This document shows, piece after piece, positions 34,422 through 44,596 of a stretch of DNA of 64,000 nt. Numbering within the stretch: position 1 is the stretch's first letter; each line of letters begins with the position of its first letter. The stretch is from Anaerolineae bacterium (GTDB taxonomy: Bacteria > Chloroflexota > Anaerolineae > Aggregatilineales > Phototrophicaceae). The notes under the pieces were generated by a model, which did no database searches, was not told the DNA's origin, and was given only the letters and a program-made list of their open reading frames with translations. Location: the NCBI GenBank assembly GCA_022841825.1, contig JALHQT010000007.1:284957-348956 (forward strand). The letters are read 5' to 3'. The position numbers were made by a program, and so were the translations under genes.

Positions 34422-35318
34422 GTGGCAATCGCGCTCTTCGTGATCGGGCTGGTCGCCGGGGTCGCCTCTGGCATGTTCGGAATCGGCGGCGGGGTGATTA
34501 TCGTCCCGGCGCTGGTGACTCTGCTCGGCTTCGACCTGCTCGCCGCGACGGGCACGTCGCTGGCGGCGCTGCTGATGCCGGTCGGCATCTTCGCCGTCAT
34601 CGAATACTACCGCGCGGGCAAGCTGCACATCCCGACCGCCCTGTGGATCGCCCTGGGGCTGATCGGCGGCGCGTGGGCGGGGGCGGAACTGGCGCTCAAC
34701 CTCCCCGTGCGCACCCTCCAGCAGTTGTACGGCATCTTCCTGATCTACGCAGGCTGGCGCTTTGCCGAGCCGCGCATCTGGCTGCGCGAATTGGGCAATA
34801 AATCGAATGCCCTCACCGCCAATGCCGCCCTCACCCTAAATCCCTCTCCCGAACGGCGAGTACGCCTGGGAGAGGGACTTCCAGAGGACTCGTCTGAACT
34901 CCCCTCTCCCAGCGGTACTCCGCGTTCGGGAGAGGGGTTGGGGGTGAGGGCGAACTCCGTGCCACCGCTCTCATTGCTGCTCCTCGGCTTATTGGCGGGT
35001 GTGGCGTCGGGCATGTTCGGCATCGGCGGCGGCATCATCATCGTCCCCGTGCTGGTCGGGCTGTTCGGCTTTGAGCAGAAGGCAGCGACCGGTACGTCGC
35101 TGGCGGTGCTGCTGCTGCCCGTCAGTCTGGGCGCGGTGCTGCGCTACATCGAGGCGGACAAGCTGGACATCGCCGTCGCCGCCTGGGTGGCGCTGGGGCT
35201 GATCGGCGGGGCATTCGTAGGCGCGCGGATTGCGCTGGCGCTGCCCTCGAAGACCGTCCGGCGCATCTACGGCTTGTTCCTCTTCGCAGTAGCGGCGCGG
35301 TTCCTGCTGTTTGGTTAG
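34422..35318 (+). CDS. TauE/SafE-family membrane permease with repeat-derived linker
   Basis: 298 residues from GTG 34422, four bases after the GT2 stop (coupled). Two homologous halves each contain GVASGMFGIGGG(V/I)I(I)VP and ATGTSLA, the TauE repeat, each with about four spans. The family exports or imports sulfite, sulfonates or similar anions. Between the halves, residues of about 130-176 (PSPERRVRLGEGLP, then GTPRSGEGLGVRA) are coded by a family B palindromic repeat that continues in frame. Both halves are otherwise complete, so the protein is probably functional. Confidence 0.85.
   Translation: MAIALFVIGLVAGVASGMFGIGGGVIIVPALVTLLGFDLLAATGTSLAALLMPVGIFAVIEYYRAGKLHIPTALWIALGLIGGAWAGAELALNLPVRTLQQLYGIFLIYAGWRFAEPRIWLRELGNKSNALTANAALTLNPSPERRVRLGEGLPEDSSELPSPSGTPRSGEGLGVRANSVPPLSLLLLGLLAGVASGMFGIGGGIIIVPVLVGLFGFEQKAATGTSLAVLLLPVSLGAVLRYIEADKLDIAVAAWVALGLIGGAFVGARIALALPSKTVRRIYGLFLFAVAARFLLFG
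34828..34949. repeat. Family B palindromic repeat inside the TauE gene
   Basis: CCCTCACCCTAAATCCCTCT ... AGAGGGGTTGGGGGTGAGGG: inverted ends and two internal arms, very like 8521-8655 in layout. In frame, with no stop in 122 bases. Confidence 0.85.
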
Positions 35319-35405
35319 CACATGACCGCCACCCCCAGATGCTCAAGCATCTGGCAAGCAGGCGTCCGCTAAAGCGGACGAGTACGCCGACCTCAAGCTG
35401 CCTTT

Positions 35406-35430
35406 CGCCCTGTTTACGGGGCGGGTTTTG
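35406..35430 (+). terminator. Terminator after the TauE gene
   Basis: CGCCC/GGGGCG stem with loop TGTTTAC followed by GGGTTTTG. An additional palindrome, CGTCCGCTAAAGCGGACG, lies just upstream. Confidence 0.55.
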
Positions 35431-35458
35431 CCAGAGCATTGATGCACTGGCGCGCAAC

Positions 35459-36058
35459 TTACACCTGCGCGCGATACTTCGCGATCTTTCGGCGCGTCGC
35501 CGCCGTCCATTTGGCGGTGCCACGCATGTGCAGCGCTGCCGAGACGCGCATCAGCATCGCCGTCAGCCCCTCTGCATCGCCAAACTTGCGATACAAGCCA
35601 ACCAGGTGATGCAGCGGGTGATCGTACAGCTCGTAGAGTAGGCTGCGGATCAGCGGCTTGGGCGACGCGCGATCCGGCTCCAGTGTGAAGACCGCCGGGT
35701 CGATCAGATCGGCGTCGCTGAACCCGTCCAGGCGAACTTCAACCGCCGCGAAGACGCGATCCAGATTTTCCTCGACTTCCTGCCACGACCAGTCCTTGCG
35801 CGCGTCCCATGCCGCGTCGTTCATGGCGAGGTAATCGCGCGTGTCGATCAGCGGGCGACCTTCGCGCCGTGCGTCGATATTGGAGACGAACACCTCGATC
35901 CAGTATGCCAGATGTGTCAGCTCATCTTTGGGCGACCAGTCCTTGAGTTTGCCCTCCGATGTGCGCTGCGCGGCAGGCATCCGCGCTATCAAGGTGTGGA
36001 GTTCGATGTGCGAAGCGGCGATGAGCGCGCACGACCAGTCTTGGATGCTGGACTTCAT
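35459..36058 (-). CDS. DinB/ClbS-like protein
   Basis: 199 residues. ATG 36058 lies six bases after CCGGAGG. The pattern is of the DinB four-helix superfamily: WSPKDELTHLAYWIEV (His near 49) and LYDHPLHHLVGLYRKF (His near 147-151) carry the metal-site histidines seen in many members. ClbS/DfsB-like members act in resistance or hydrolysis, but function cannot be set here. Last gene of a minus-strand set with a phosphoesterase and aquaporin. Confidence 0.75.
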   Translation of the reverse strand: MKSSIQDWSCALIAASHIELHTLIARMPAAQRTSEGKLKDWSPKDELTHLAYWIEVFVSNIDARREGRPLIDTRDYLAMNDAAWDARKDWSWQEVEENLDRVFAAVEVRLDGFSDADLIDPAVFTLEPDRASPKPLIRSLLYELYDHPLHHLVGLYRKFGDAEGLTAMLMRVSAALHMRGTAKWTAATRRKIAKYRAQV

Positions 36059-36086
36059 TGACATCCTCCGGTTCAGATTTCCCTCT

Positions 36087-36815
36087 TTAGCCCATCCCAT
36101 CGCGCAGCATCTGCGCGTATTCGTGCGGCATCTCGCTCGCTTCGATGGCGGCTGCTGTGCGTTCGATGTCGTAGGGCACGCGGATAAACTGCACGTCGAG
36201 CGACCTGCCTTGAGCGGAAAGCAAGACATAACCCGCGCGCGGGTCTTTGTCCTTCGGCTTGCCCACGCTGCCCGCATTCACAAGCTGATGCCCACTCGTC
36301 AGCGTCCGATGATACGGCAGATGCGTGTGCCCGCACACCAGCACGTCGGCGTCGATGTCGGCAAAGATGCGCTCCAGCGTGCTCTCCGGGCGATCCTCGA
36401 AGAGATACTCGTTGACGCGGCGCGGGCTGCCATGCACCAGCAGCACCTTCAGCTCGCCCAGCATGATGGGGATGCTGGCGTCCAGCGAGCGCAGGTATGT
36501 CTTGCGCCCCTCATCGACATGGGCGTTCGTCCAGGCAATCGAGCGCTTGCCGAGCGCCTCGGAGACCGGGTTGGTGTAAGCACAGCCGCAGTCATCGCTG
36601 CTGATGCCGACGCCCTGGTCGTAATTGCCCATGATCGTCGGAATATTCCGCGCACGGATGAAGTCGATCACCTCGTTCGGAAATGTGCCATAGCCGACCA
36701 GATCGCCCAGGCAGTACAGGTTGTCGTCCACCCCGCGCGCCGCCATATCCGCGAAGACCGCTTCGAGCGCGGCGATGTTGCCGTGAATATCGCCAAAGAT
36801 CGTGACCCGGTTCAT
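36087..36815 (-). CDS. Metallophosphoesterase (YfcE/calcineurin-like)
   Basis: 242 residues. The dinuclear metal motifs are complete: FGDIHGNIAAL (D-x-H), CLGDLVGYG (GD), MGNYDQG (GNxD), LVHGSPR and CGHTHLPYHR (GHxH), then NAGSVGKPKD. These enzymes hydrolyse phosphomono- or diesters. Its start overlaps the aquaporin stop by four bases, so they are co-expressed. Substrate not inferable. Confidence 0.9.
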   Translation of the reverse strand: MNRVTIFGDIHGNIAALEAVFADMAARGVDDNLYCLGDLVGYGTFPNEVIDFIRARNIPTIMGNYDQGVGISSDDCGCAYTNPVSEALGKRSIAWTNAHVDEGRKTYLRSLDASIPIMLGELKVLLVHGSPRRVNEYLFEDRPESTLERIFADIDADVLVCGHTHLPYHRTLTSGHQLVNAGSVGKPKDKDPRAGYVLLSAQGRSLDVQFIRVPYDIERTAAAIEASEMPHEYAQMLRDGMG

Positions 36816-37441
36816 GCTGTCCTCCGTTCCCGATGCAGCGCGCCTGCCAGCGCCGCGCCGCCAAACAAGCCGACGAAATACGGCAGCACATAGCTCAGGT
36901 CGCCCGCGACGACAGCGGGACCGAGCGTGCGCGCCGGGTTGATCGATGCCCCGGTGTAGACGCCGCCCATCAGGATGAGCGCCGCCAGCGTGAAGCCGAT
37001 GGCGAACGGGGCGAGTTCCCCCGCCTTGCCCGCGACTGCCGTCTGGAAGATCGCGGTCACCAGCAGGAAGACCTGCACCGCCTCAAAGAGCGCCGCCGTC
37101 CACACCGCATCGCGCGTCAGCGTGCCGGTCGTCTGCCCTGCCGCGACCGCGTCGCCGATGAAGAAGCGCAGCAGCAGCGCCGCCAGGATCGCCCCGCTGA
37201 ATTGCGCTGCCCAGTAGGTGAGCAGCGTCGCAGGTGAGATCCTGCGGGCGACGAACAGCGCCAGCGAAACCGCCGGGTTGATGTGCGCGCCGGAAATGTG
37301 CCCGTAGGTGTAGATCAGCCCGACGACTGCCAGCCCATGAGAGAGCGCGCCGACGACCAGACCCTGCCCGCTGGCGACCGCGCCGACACCGACCAGGACG
37401 AGCGTAAATGTGCCGATGAATTCTGCGAGCGTGGGACGCAT
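36812..37441 (-). CDS. Aquaporin / MIP-family channel
   Basis: 209 residues from ATG 37441 (an extension to 37492 is possible). It starts MRPTLAEFIGTFTLVLVG, a typical MIP opening. Two NPA boxes are present: HISGAHINPAVSLAL and GASINPARTLGP; the second is followed by Arg of the selectivity filter. Six spans are predicted. The filter residues suggest a water-type channel rather than a glycerol facilitator, but this is weak. Confidence 0.92.
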   Translation of the reverse strand: MRPTLAEFIGTFTLVLVGVGAVASGQGLVVGALSHGLAVVGLIYTYGHISGAHINPAVSLALFVARRISPATLLTYWAAQFSGAILAALLLRFFIGDAVAAGQTTGTLTRDAVWTAALFEAVQVFLLVTAIFQTAVAGKAGELAPFAIGFTLAALILMGGVYTGASINPARTLGPAVVAGDLSYVLPYFVGLFGGAALAGALHRERRTA

Positions 37442-37643
37442 GTCGAGAGCCGCCTGCTGCCGTTGATCCTGTGCAGACGGTAACAAACGCATCGATGTGT
37501 GTCAATGCGATGAGTCTTAACACAATGAACAAACCAAGGGCGTGACCGCTGGCTTCCGCAATTGCGTCACCTGCGCTACAGTAGGTTCTATCTGATTCCT
37601 GTCCTGGCATTTTGAGCATTCAACGGCGTCGAAAGGCTCTCGA

Positions 37644-38507
37644 TTGACCACATTCCAGCACATCGGCGTCTTCGCTCACCCGCTGCGCCCCCAGTCCGCG
37701 CCGCTCGCCGAACAGATCGCGGCATCGCTGCGCGCGCGTGGCATCGAGGTCTCGCTGTATATCGACTGGGACGAGGCGGACGTGCGCGATGCCGTTGCGC
37801 GCTTTCAGGCGGTCGTCGCCATCGGCGGCGATGGCGCGATGCTGCGCGCGGCGCGTGCCTGCGCAGGACATGGTGTGCCCGTCCTCGGCGTCAACATGGG
37901 GCGACTCGGCTTCCTGACCGAGGTCACCAACCCGGAAGACTGGGATGAAGCGCTGGATCATCTGCTGGATGGCAAGTCGTGGATCGAGACGCGCATGATG
38001 CTGCACGCGACCGTCGAGCGTGACGGCGCGCGCATCGCCAGCGCCGAATCGCTCAACGACATTGTGATCAGCCGCACCATCGCCACGCGCATGGTGCAGG
38101 TCGAGACGGACATCGACGGCGGCTGGGCGACCACCTACAACGCCGACGCGCTGATCGTCGCCACGCCGACCGGCTCGACCGCCTACGCGCTGGCAGCCGG
38201 CGGACCGATCCTGCCGCCGGAGCTGCGCAATATCCTGCTCGTGCCCGTCGCGCCGCATCTGAGCCTGGATCGCCCGATTGTGCTGCAAGAGGGCGCGGTT
38301 GTCAGCGTGCAGGTGCTGAACGAGAGCGATACGGCGCTGACGGCGGATGGCGCGACGGTCGCCGAACTGTACACGGGCGACCGCGTGATCGTGCAGGCGA
38401 GCGAACATCAGGCGCGCTTTCTGCGGCTGCGCGAGCGCAACTACTTCTACCGCTCGCTGCTCGACCGCCTGGAGCCGCGCCTGCCCAGCGCACGTGCACC
38501 CGAATGA
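37644..38507 (+). CDS. nadK: NAD kinase
   Basis: 287 residues from TTG 37644 after GAAAGG. It phosphorylates NAD to NADP. GGDGAMLRAAR (GGDG motif, near 54), NMGRLGFLTEV and ATPTGSTAYALAAGGP are all present, so it is complete. It starts a short + strand run with a DNA methylase and MraY. Confidence 0.93.
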   Translation: MTTFQHIGVFAHPLRPQSAPLAEQIAASLRARGIEVSLYIDWDEADVRDAVARFQAVVAIGGDGAMLRAARACAGHGVPVLGVNMGRLGFLTEVTNPEDWDEALDHLLDGKSWIETRMMLHATVERDGARIASAESLNDIVISRTIATRMVQVETDIDGGWATTYNADALIVATPTGSTAYALAAGGPILPPELRNILLVPVAPHLSLDRPIVLQEGAVVSVQVLNESDTALTADGATVAELYTGDRVIVQASEHQARFLRLRERNYFYRSLLDRLEPRLPSARAPE

Positions 38508-38524
38508 TCTGTCCTTCGTGTTGA

Positions 38525-39694
<1,170 letters not shown>

Positions 39695-39709
39695 GTGATG
39701 GCGGCGCAG

Positions 39710-39777
39710 GCGGGGCGACACATGGGTCGCGGGACGACACGCGGGTCGCGAGACGACACACGGGTCGTCCCCTACAC
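39710..39777. repeat. Array of family A units before mraY
   Basis: Three tandem variants, GGCGACACATGGGTCGC, GACGACACGCGGGTCG and GACGACACACGGGTCGTC, ending CCCCTACA. Reverse-oriented relative to the ftsK copies. Tandem growth of the core is visible. Confidence 0.75.
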
Positions 39778-39842
39778 CTTTCCCGACCCGCCCGATGTGT
39801 TACACTCCGCCCTCAATAACGTATCGTACCGAGAGCGCACCT

Positions 39843-40868
39843 ATGCAAAATGCACTCCCGTTCGCCCTGACCGTCGGCGCGGTCGCCTTCCTGATCGGCG
39901 TCATCTGGGGCGAACCCTTCATCGAAATCCTCAAGCGCCTGGGCGTCGGCAAGAAGATCCGCCCGGAGCTGGATGAATCGCAGCAGAAGAAGATGGGCAC
40001 GCCGACCATGGGCGGCTTCATGATCCTGCTGCCCGTGCTGCTGGTCGCGCTGGCGCTGTCGTTCGTCAGCGTCATCAACAGCGACCAACCGGTGACCGGC
40101 GCGTCGATCCTGCTGCCGCTGGCGGTCATGGTCGGCTTCGCGCTGCTCGGTGCCTACGACGACTGGGAGGGTATCCGCCGTTCGGAAGGTGCCAAGGTCG
40201 GCTTGGGGATTTCGCCACGCGCCAAATTCATCGGGCAGATCGTACTGGCAGGCATCGCCTCGACGATCATCTCGCTTTATGGCGGCGGCTTTTCGTTCGC
40301 CAACCAGTTCACCATCCCGCTGATCGGCATCAGCATCCCGCTCCATCCTGTTCTGTTTATCCCCGTCAGCACCTTCATCATCGTCGCCATGTCCAACGCC
40401 GTCAACCTGACCGACGGCATGGACGGGTTGGCGGGCATCATCACCGCCAGCGCCTTCGCCGCCTACGGCGTGATCGCCTTCCTTCAGGGGCAGATTTTCC
40501 TCGTGCAGTTGTGCTTCATCATCGTCGGGGCGTGTTTCGCCTTCCTGTGGTACAACGCGCACCCGGCGCAGCTCTTCATGGGCGACCTGGGCGCGCTGGC
40601 GCTCGGCGCGACACTGGGCACGGTGGCGATCATGACCGGGCAGTGGCTGCTGCTGCCGATTATCGCCATCGTCCCCGTCGCGGAGACCGTCAGCGTCGTG
40701 CTGCAAGTCTGGTACTTCCGGCGCACCAACGGGCAGCGGCTGTTCCGCATGTCGCCGATCCACCATCACTTCAAGCTGGAAGGCTGGAGCGAGACGCAGG
40801 TCGTGCAGCGCTTCTGGCTGGTGGGCATCCTGGCGGCGATGGTCGGCGTAGCCCTGGCGCTGCTGTGA
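39843..40868 (+). CDS. mraY: Phospho-N-acetylmuramoyl-pentapeptide transferase
   Basis: 341 residues from ATG 39843. It links UDP-MurNAc-pentapeptide to undecaprenyl phosphate at the membrane (lipid I). Conserved motifs: KMGTPTMGGFMIL, GAYDDWEG (Asp pair), NLTDGMDGLAG, LFMGDLGALALG and PIHHHFKLEGW. About ten spans. Its last 15 codons have a second, orphan copy at 42212-42256, so the present 3' end may be acquired. Confidence 0.95.
   Translation: MQNALPFALTVGAVAFLIGVIWGEPFIEILKRLGVGKKIRPELDESQQKKMGTPTMGGFMILLPVLLVALALSFVSVINSDQPVTGASILLPLAVMVGFALLGAYDDWEGIRRSEGAKVGLGISPRAKFIGQIVLAGIASTIISLYGGGFSFANQFTIPLIGISIPLHPVLFIPVSTFIIVAMSNAVNLTDGMDGLAGIITASAFAAYGVIAFLQGQIFLVQLCFIIVGACFAFLWYNAHPAQLFMGDLGALALGATLGTVAIMTGQWLLLPIIAIVPVAETVSVVLQVWYFRRTNGQRLFRMSPIHHHFKLEGWSETQVVQRFWLVGILAAMVGVALALL
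40824..40868 (+). repeat. mraY 3' end, duplicated with 42212-42256
   Basis: 45 bases agree at 40 positions with the orphan copy (GGCATCCTGGCGGCGATGGT core), and both end at the stop codon. Confidence 0.8.
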
Positions 40869-40869
40869 C

Positions 40870-42084
40870 CTACTCCAACCGCTGCCCCGTCGCTAGGTCA
40901 AACGTGCGCTGCTCATTGGTGAGCCGCAACACAATGGTAATGGAACGGCGTGCTGCGTCCCACGAAATCCCCTTCACACTAAAGCCAAGATTGTTAATTT
41001 CTTCCGAGCTTGTGAGGTAGAAGGTTGTATTTGCCACGCTGTCCCAGATCAACGCACCGTCATAGGTTTGCGCAAATAGATAACGTCCAGTAGGGTCCCA
41101 TTGCAACCTTATTAGCCTATGGTCCGAGGTGTTTTTGGCAAATCGCTCGATTGTGTGAATCCTCGTTGAGTCGCTCAACCGAATGACAACAACCTCTCGT
41201 CCATTCGGAACCCCCTCGACACGGAGTATACCGGCAAACATTGTACAGCCGGGGGATAACTGCCCCCTTGCCCAGAACGAAACACGTAACCCTTGAGCGT
41301 AGTTGGTATCCAAGATGACAGCGACATTGTCTGTTGTAACGTCATAAAGCACCAGTTGTTGTGTCCCTGGGTAGTAACGTATCTCAAATCCTGGAATTCT
41401 CCCATTGCCACCTAATGGTTGTGTAAACGAAATACAACGCAGTTCCTGCGCACCGTTGTTTGTAAGATCAAGTTGTGTAACGTTCGATTGCTGTGCTACA
41501 CGATCTGTTGTGAAGCTCGAACTTGTCCACCGTCCGCGACGGTCGAAAGTATTCAGCGTGCCAGTTTCATAATCCCAGACTACATCACGGAAACTTCGCC
41601 CTGCCCAGGCATCTGCTTCAGCGGTGAGCGAATAGCGCTGATTGCTCGGCAAATCCCACAAGAATGCGCCATGTCGTGTCTCGACAACCACAGCATCACT
41701 ACGCGGCGACCAGTAGAGGAAATGGGGTTGATTCAAGCCGTCTTCGATGGTGCCGACGCGCCCGCCGTTGATGGCATCCCAGATTACGGTTGTGTAGCGT
41801 TCCCCAATGAGAAGCCCGCCTACCAAATGACGACAATTCGGCGACCAGCCCACCAGCGACAATTCCGGCATATCGGGGATCTGCTCGATGATGCGCGCTA
41901 CATCTCCGCTCGACCAGTTGACAAGCGCAAGAGTGCCATTGCTGTAACGGATGACAAGGTTGGCATCGACATACGAGCTGACCGAGTTTTCACAATTGGT
42001 AGGGATGCCATCAGTGTCTGGTTGAGCGTAGGCACTCCGAGTCGATATACAGATCGTAAACAAAAGGGCAAGCAACCATCGCAT
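40870..42084 (-). CDS. Secreted hypothetical protein, WD40/beta-propeller-like
   Basis: 404 residues with a signal peptide (MRWLLALLFTICIST, RSAYAQP). Repeating segments such as LSLVGWSPNCRHLVGGL, PHFLYWSPRSDAVVVE and LIRLQWDPTGRYLFAQ are WD40/TolB-type blades (W-S/D-P-x-x-R/D). Probably a surface or exported beta-propeller; function unknown. GC is clearly lower than neighbours and codon use differs. It lies between the two mraY ends, so it was likely gained by transfer. Confidence 0.7.
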   Translation of the reverse strand: MRWLLALLFTICISTRSAYAQPDTDGIPTNCENSVSSYVDANLVIRYSNGTLALVNWSSGDVARIIEQIPDMPELSLVGWSPNCRHLVGGLLIGERYTTVIWDAINGGRVGTIEDGLNQPHFLYWSPRSDAVVVETRHGAFLWDLPSNQRYSLTAEADAWAGRSFRDVVWDYETGTLNTFDRRGRWTSSSFTTDRVAQQSNVTQLDLTNNGAQELRCISFTQPLGGNGRIPGFEIRYYPGTQQLVLYDVTTDNVAVILDTNYAQGLRVSFWARGQLSPGCTMFAGILRVEGVPNGREVVVIRLSDSTRIHTIERFAKNTSDHRLIRLQWDPTGRYLFAQTYDGALIWDSVANTTFYLTSSEEINNLGFSVKGISWDAARRSITIVLRLTNEQRTFDLATGQRLE

Positions 42085-42211
42085 AAGGACAATCCTGAAA
42101 GTGTTTTCGCTTCTAGAATGTTAGAATAGAAGTTGATTGGATAATCCTGCCCTTGCTCTACGATTGACCTGTGGTGTAGATCACTACCTCAGTACATACG
42201 CAAATTCATTC

Positions 42212-42256
42212 GGCATCCTGGCGGCGATGGTCGGCTTCGCGCTGGCGCTGCTGTAG
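42212..42256 (+). pseudogene. Orphan copy of the mraY 3' end
   Basis: Encodes GILAAMVGFALALL and a stop, against GILAAMVGVALALL at the real end; one conservative amino acid change and a different stop codon (TAG/TGA). No other mraY sequence is attached. Confidence 0.8.
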
Positions 42257-42260
42257 TGCT

Positions 42261-43775
42261 TTAGCCCCGCCACAGCGCGGTCAGTGCCGTGCGCAGCGCA
42301 CCATATCGCGCGTACACCGCGTCGTACTGCGAGGCGCGTTCGGCGTCGGGTGTGAAGCGTTGGGTGGGCAAAGCGGTACGTTCAACCGCTTCTTGGATAC
42401 TCGCGTACACGCCAATGCCCACTGCTGCCAGCAGCGCCGCCCCGCGCGCCCCAAACTGACTCGCCTGCGGGCGCGTCACCCGCTTACCCGCCACATCCGC
42501 GACAAGCTGGCAGAAGAAATCGCTGCGTGCCATCCCACCCGTCAGCCGGATCTCGTCGATCTGCGCCGGGATACAGGCATAGCCATCGCGGATCGAAAGT
42601 GCCAGCCCCTCATACACTGCCCGCAGCATGTCCGCGCGCGTGTGTTCGAGCGATAAACCATGAAACTCCGCCCGCGCATTCGGCTCATAAATCGGCGCGG
42701 TGATGCCCTGCGCGCTCAGATAGGGCAGATAAAGGACGCCGCGCGCGCCCAGCCCACTCGCCTCCGCCATCCGCTCAAGTTCTTCAAACAGCGCCGCATC
42801 CGACGATGCCGCCGCGCGTTCCACCGCGAAGCACTGTTCGATGAGCCAGTCGAGGCTTGTCGTGCCGGAGACGTTGAGCATGGCGCGCAGCCAGCCGCCC
42901 GCAGGCAGGCAGAACATCACACCCACGTCGCGCGGCTCGAAGACCGGCTCTGCGGTCACCAGACAGTTGAGGTAGTTGGTGCCCAGCAGCGAGACCGCCG
43001 TCCCCGGCGTCACTGCCCCCGCGCCGATCACGGTCGCCAGCACATCGCCTGTGCCGATGCTGACTGGCGTCCCGGCGCGCAAGCCAAGCGCCTGCGCGAC
43101 ATCCGGCAGCAGCCCGCCCGCGATGCGTTCAGCAGGCTGTGTTGCGGGGAACAGCGGGCGCAGCGCACGCAGCCCGAAGAGGTCGATCATCGCCTCGCTC
43201 AGGGCGCGGTCGCGCGTGCTGCCTGGCATGACCGAGACTTCCGCCGGGTCGAGTTGGATCGTCCCCGTCAGGTTGTAGACAAGCCAGTCTTTGCAGCACA
43301 GGAGGTGATGCGCGCGGGCGAGCGTTTGCGGCTCGTGTTCCAGCAGCCAGCGCAGAACCGGCAGCGTACAGCCCTGCTGCATGGCACTGCCGGATGACTC
43401 GAAGATGCTCGAGAGAAAGCCGGGGTGTTCATCGCTCAGGCGGTCGATCAACGCCTGAGCGCGCCCATCGCTCCACAGGATGGCAGGGCGCACGGGATGC
43501 CCATCGCCGTCGATCAGCCATGCGCCAACCATCTGCCCGGTCACGCCGAGCGCGGCGACCGAGTCGCCGGAGATACCTGCGTTTGCCAGTGACTGCGGGA
43601 TGACCTCGCAGGCGGCTGACCAGACGGCGCGCATATCGGTCTCCGCCCAGCCGAGGTGTGGGCTGGTGACCGGCGTCTCACGCCCAGCGGACCCGATCTC
43701 CTCGCCGGACAGCGTGAAGACGGCGGACTTGATGAGCGAGGTGCCCGCGTCGATGCCGAGCAGAAAGCGGCTCAT
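42261..43775 (-). CDS. FGGY-family carbohydrate kinase (xylulokinase-like)
   Basis: 504 residues from ATG 43775 (overlaps the permease stop). FLLGIDAGTSLIKSAVF is the phosphate-1 motif; GVTGQMVGAWL, ILWSDGRAQ and a late LTGGMARSDFFCQLVADVAGK are FGGY landmarks. It would phosphorylate the sugar brought in by the coupled ABC transporter. Xylulose- or erythrulose-like substrate is likely but unproven. Confidence 0.9.
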   Translation of the reverse strand: MSRFLLGIDAGTSLIKSAVFTLSGEEIGSAGRETPVTSPHLGWAETDMRAVWSAACEVIPQSLANAGISGDSVAALGVTGQMVGAWLIDGDGHPVRPAILWSDGRAQALIDRLSDEHPGFLSSIFESSGSAMQQGCTLPVLRWLLEHEPQTLARAHHLLCCKDWLVYNLTGTIQLDPAEVSVMPGSTRDRALSEAMIDLFGLRALRPLFPATQPAERIAGGLLPDVAQALGLRAGTPVSIGTGDVLATVIGAGAVTPGTAVSLLGTNYLNCLVTAEPVFEPRDVGVMFCLPAGGWLRAMLNVSGTTSLDWLIEQCFAVERAAASSDAALFEELERMAEASGLGARGVLYLPYLSAQGITAPIYEPNARAEFHGLSLEHTRADMLRAVYEGLALSIRDGYACIPAQIDEIRLTGGMARSDFFCQLVADVAGKRVTRPQASQFGARGAALLAAVGIGVYASIQEAVERTALPTQRFTPDAERASQYDAVYARYGALRTALTALWRG

Positions 43776-44596
43776 TTGACCGCACCTGCCGTCAAGCCCT
43801 CGACAAAATTGCGCCCGACCAGCGCAAACAGCAGCAGCACCGGCAGCGTCGTCATCGTCGCGCCCGCCATCAACAGCCCCCAATCAATCTGGTACTGTCC
43901 AATGATGCCCGCCAAGCCGACCGGCAGCGTGCGGTTGGCATCGCTGATGATCAGCACCGAGGCGAACATATACTCTGTCCAAGAGGTGATGAAAGCGAAG
44001 ATGGCGATGCTGGCGACGCCCGGCGCGGCGAGCGGCAGCAGTATGCGGACGATCACCCCCAGGCGGGTCGCGCCATCGAGCGCCGCCGCTTCTTCCAGCT
44101 CCATCGGGATGGTGCGGAAGAAGGCTTGCAGCATCCAGGTCGCAAACGGCGCGGCGAGCGTGACATCGACCACGATCAGCGCCCACAGCGTGTCGATCAT
44201 GCCGACATCACTCAGTAAGCCGTAGAGCGGGATGAGCAGCAGCACGCCGGGGAAGGCGTAGGTGATGAGGATGACGCGGAAGAGCAGCCGTCGCCCTGGA
44301 AAACGCAGGCGGTACAAGCCATACGCCGCCAGAGTCGACAGGATGACGGTGATAATCATCGTGCCGAGCGCGACGACCAGGCTGTTGCCCAGATACGGCA
44401 GGAAGGGCGAGCCGCCGAGCAGGTTGTCGTAATGCTGCGTCGTGAAGGACTGCGGGAAGAGGGTCGGCGTACTGGCGATGATTTCCGGCGGCAGCTTCAC
44501 GGACGAGATGAAGATCCAGTAGAACGGCGCGACCACCAGGAACATCAGCAGCACGACGGCGACGGCGAGCAGGGTTCGGCGGACGACGAGGCTCAT
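43772..44596 (-). CDS. Sugar ABC transporter permease (MalG-like)
   Basis: 274 residues with six spans. The ATPase-contact EAA loop is LEEAAALDGATRLGVIVRILLPLA. Start VRRTLLAVAVVLLMFLVVAPFYWIFISS is typical of MalG. The operon has no ATPase, so a shared MsmX/MalK-type ATPase elsewhere must energise it. Confidence 0.9.
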   Translation of the reverse strand: MSLVVRRTLLAVAVVLLMFLVVAPFYWIFISSVKLPPEIIASTPTLFPQSFTTQHYDNLLGGSPFLPYLGNSLVVALGTMIITVILSTLAAYGLYRLRFPGRRLLFRVILITYAFPGVLLLIPLYGLLSDVGMIDTLWALIVVDVTLAAPFATWMLQAFFRTIPMELEEAAALDGATRLGVIVRILLPLAAPGVASIAIFAFITSWTEYMFASVLIISDANRTLPVGLAGIIGQYQIDWGLLMAGATMTTLPVLLLFALVGRNFVEGLTAGAVK

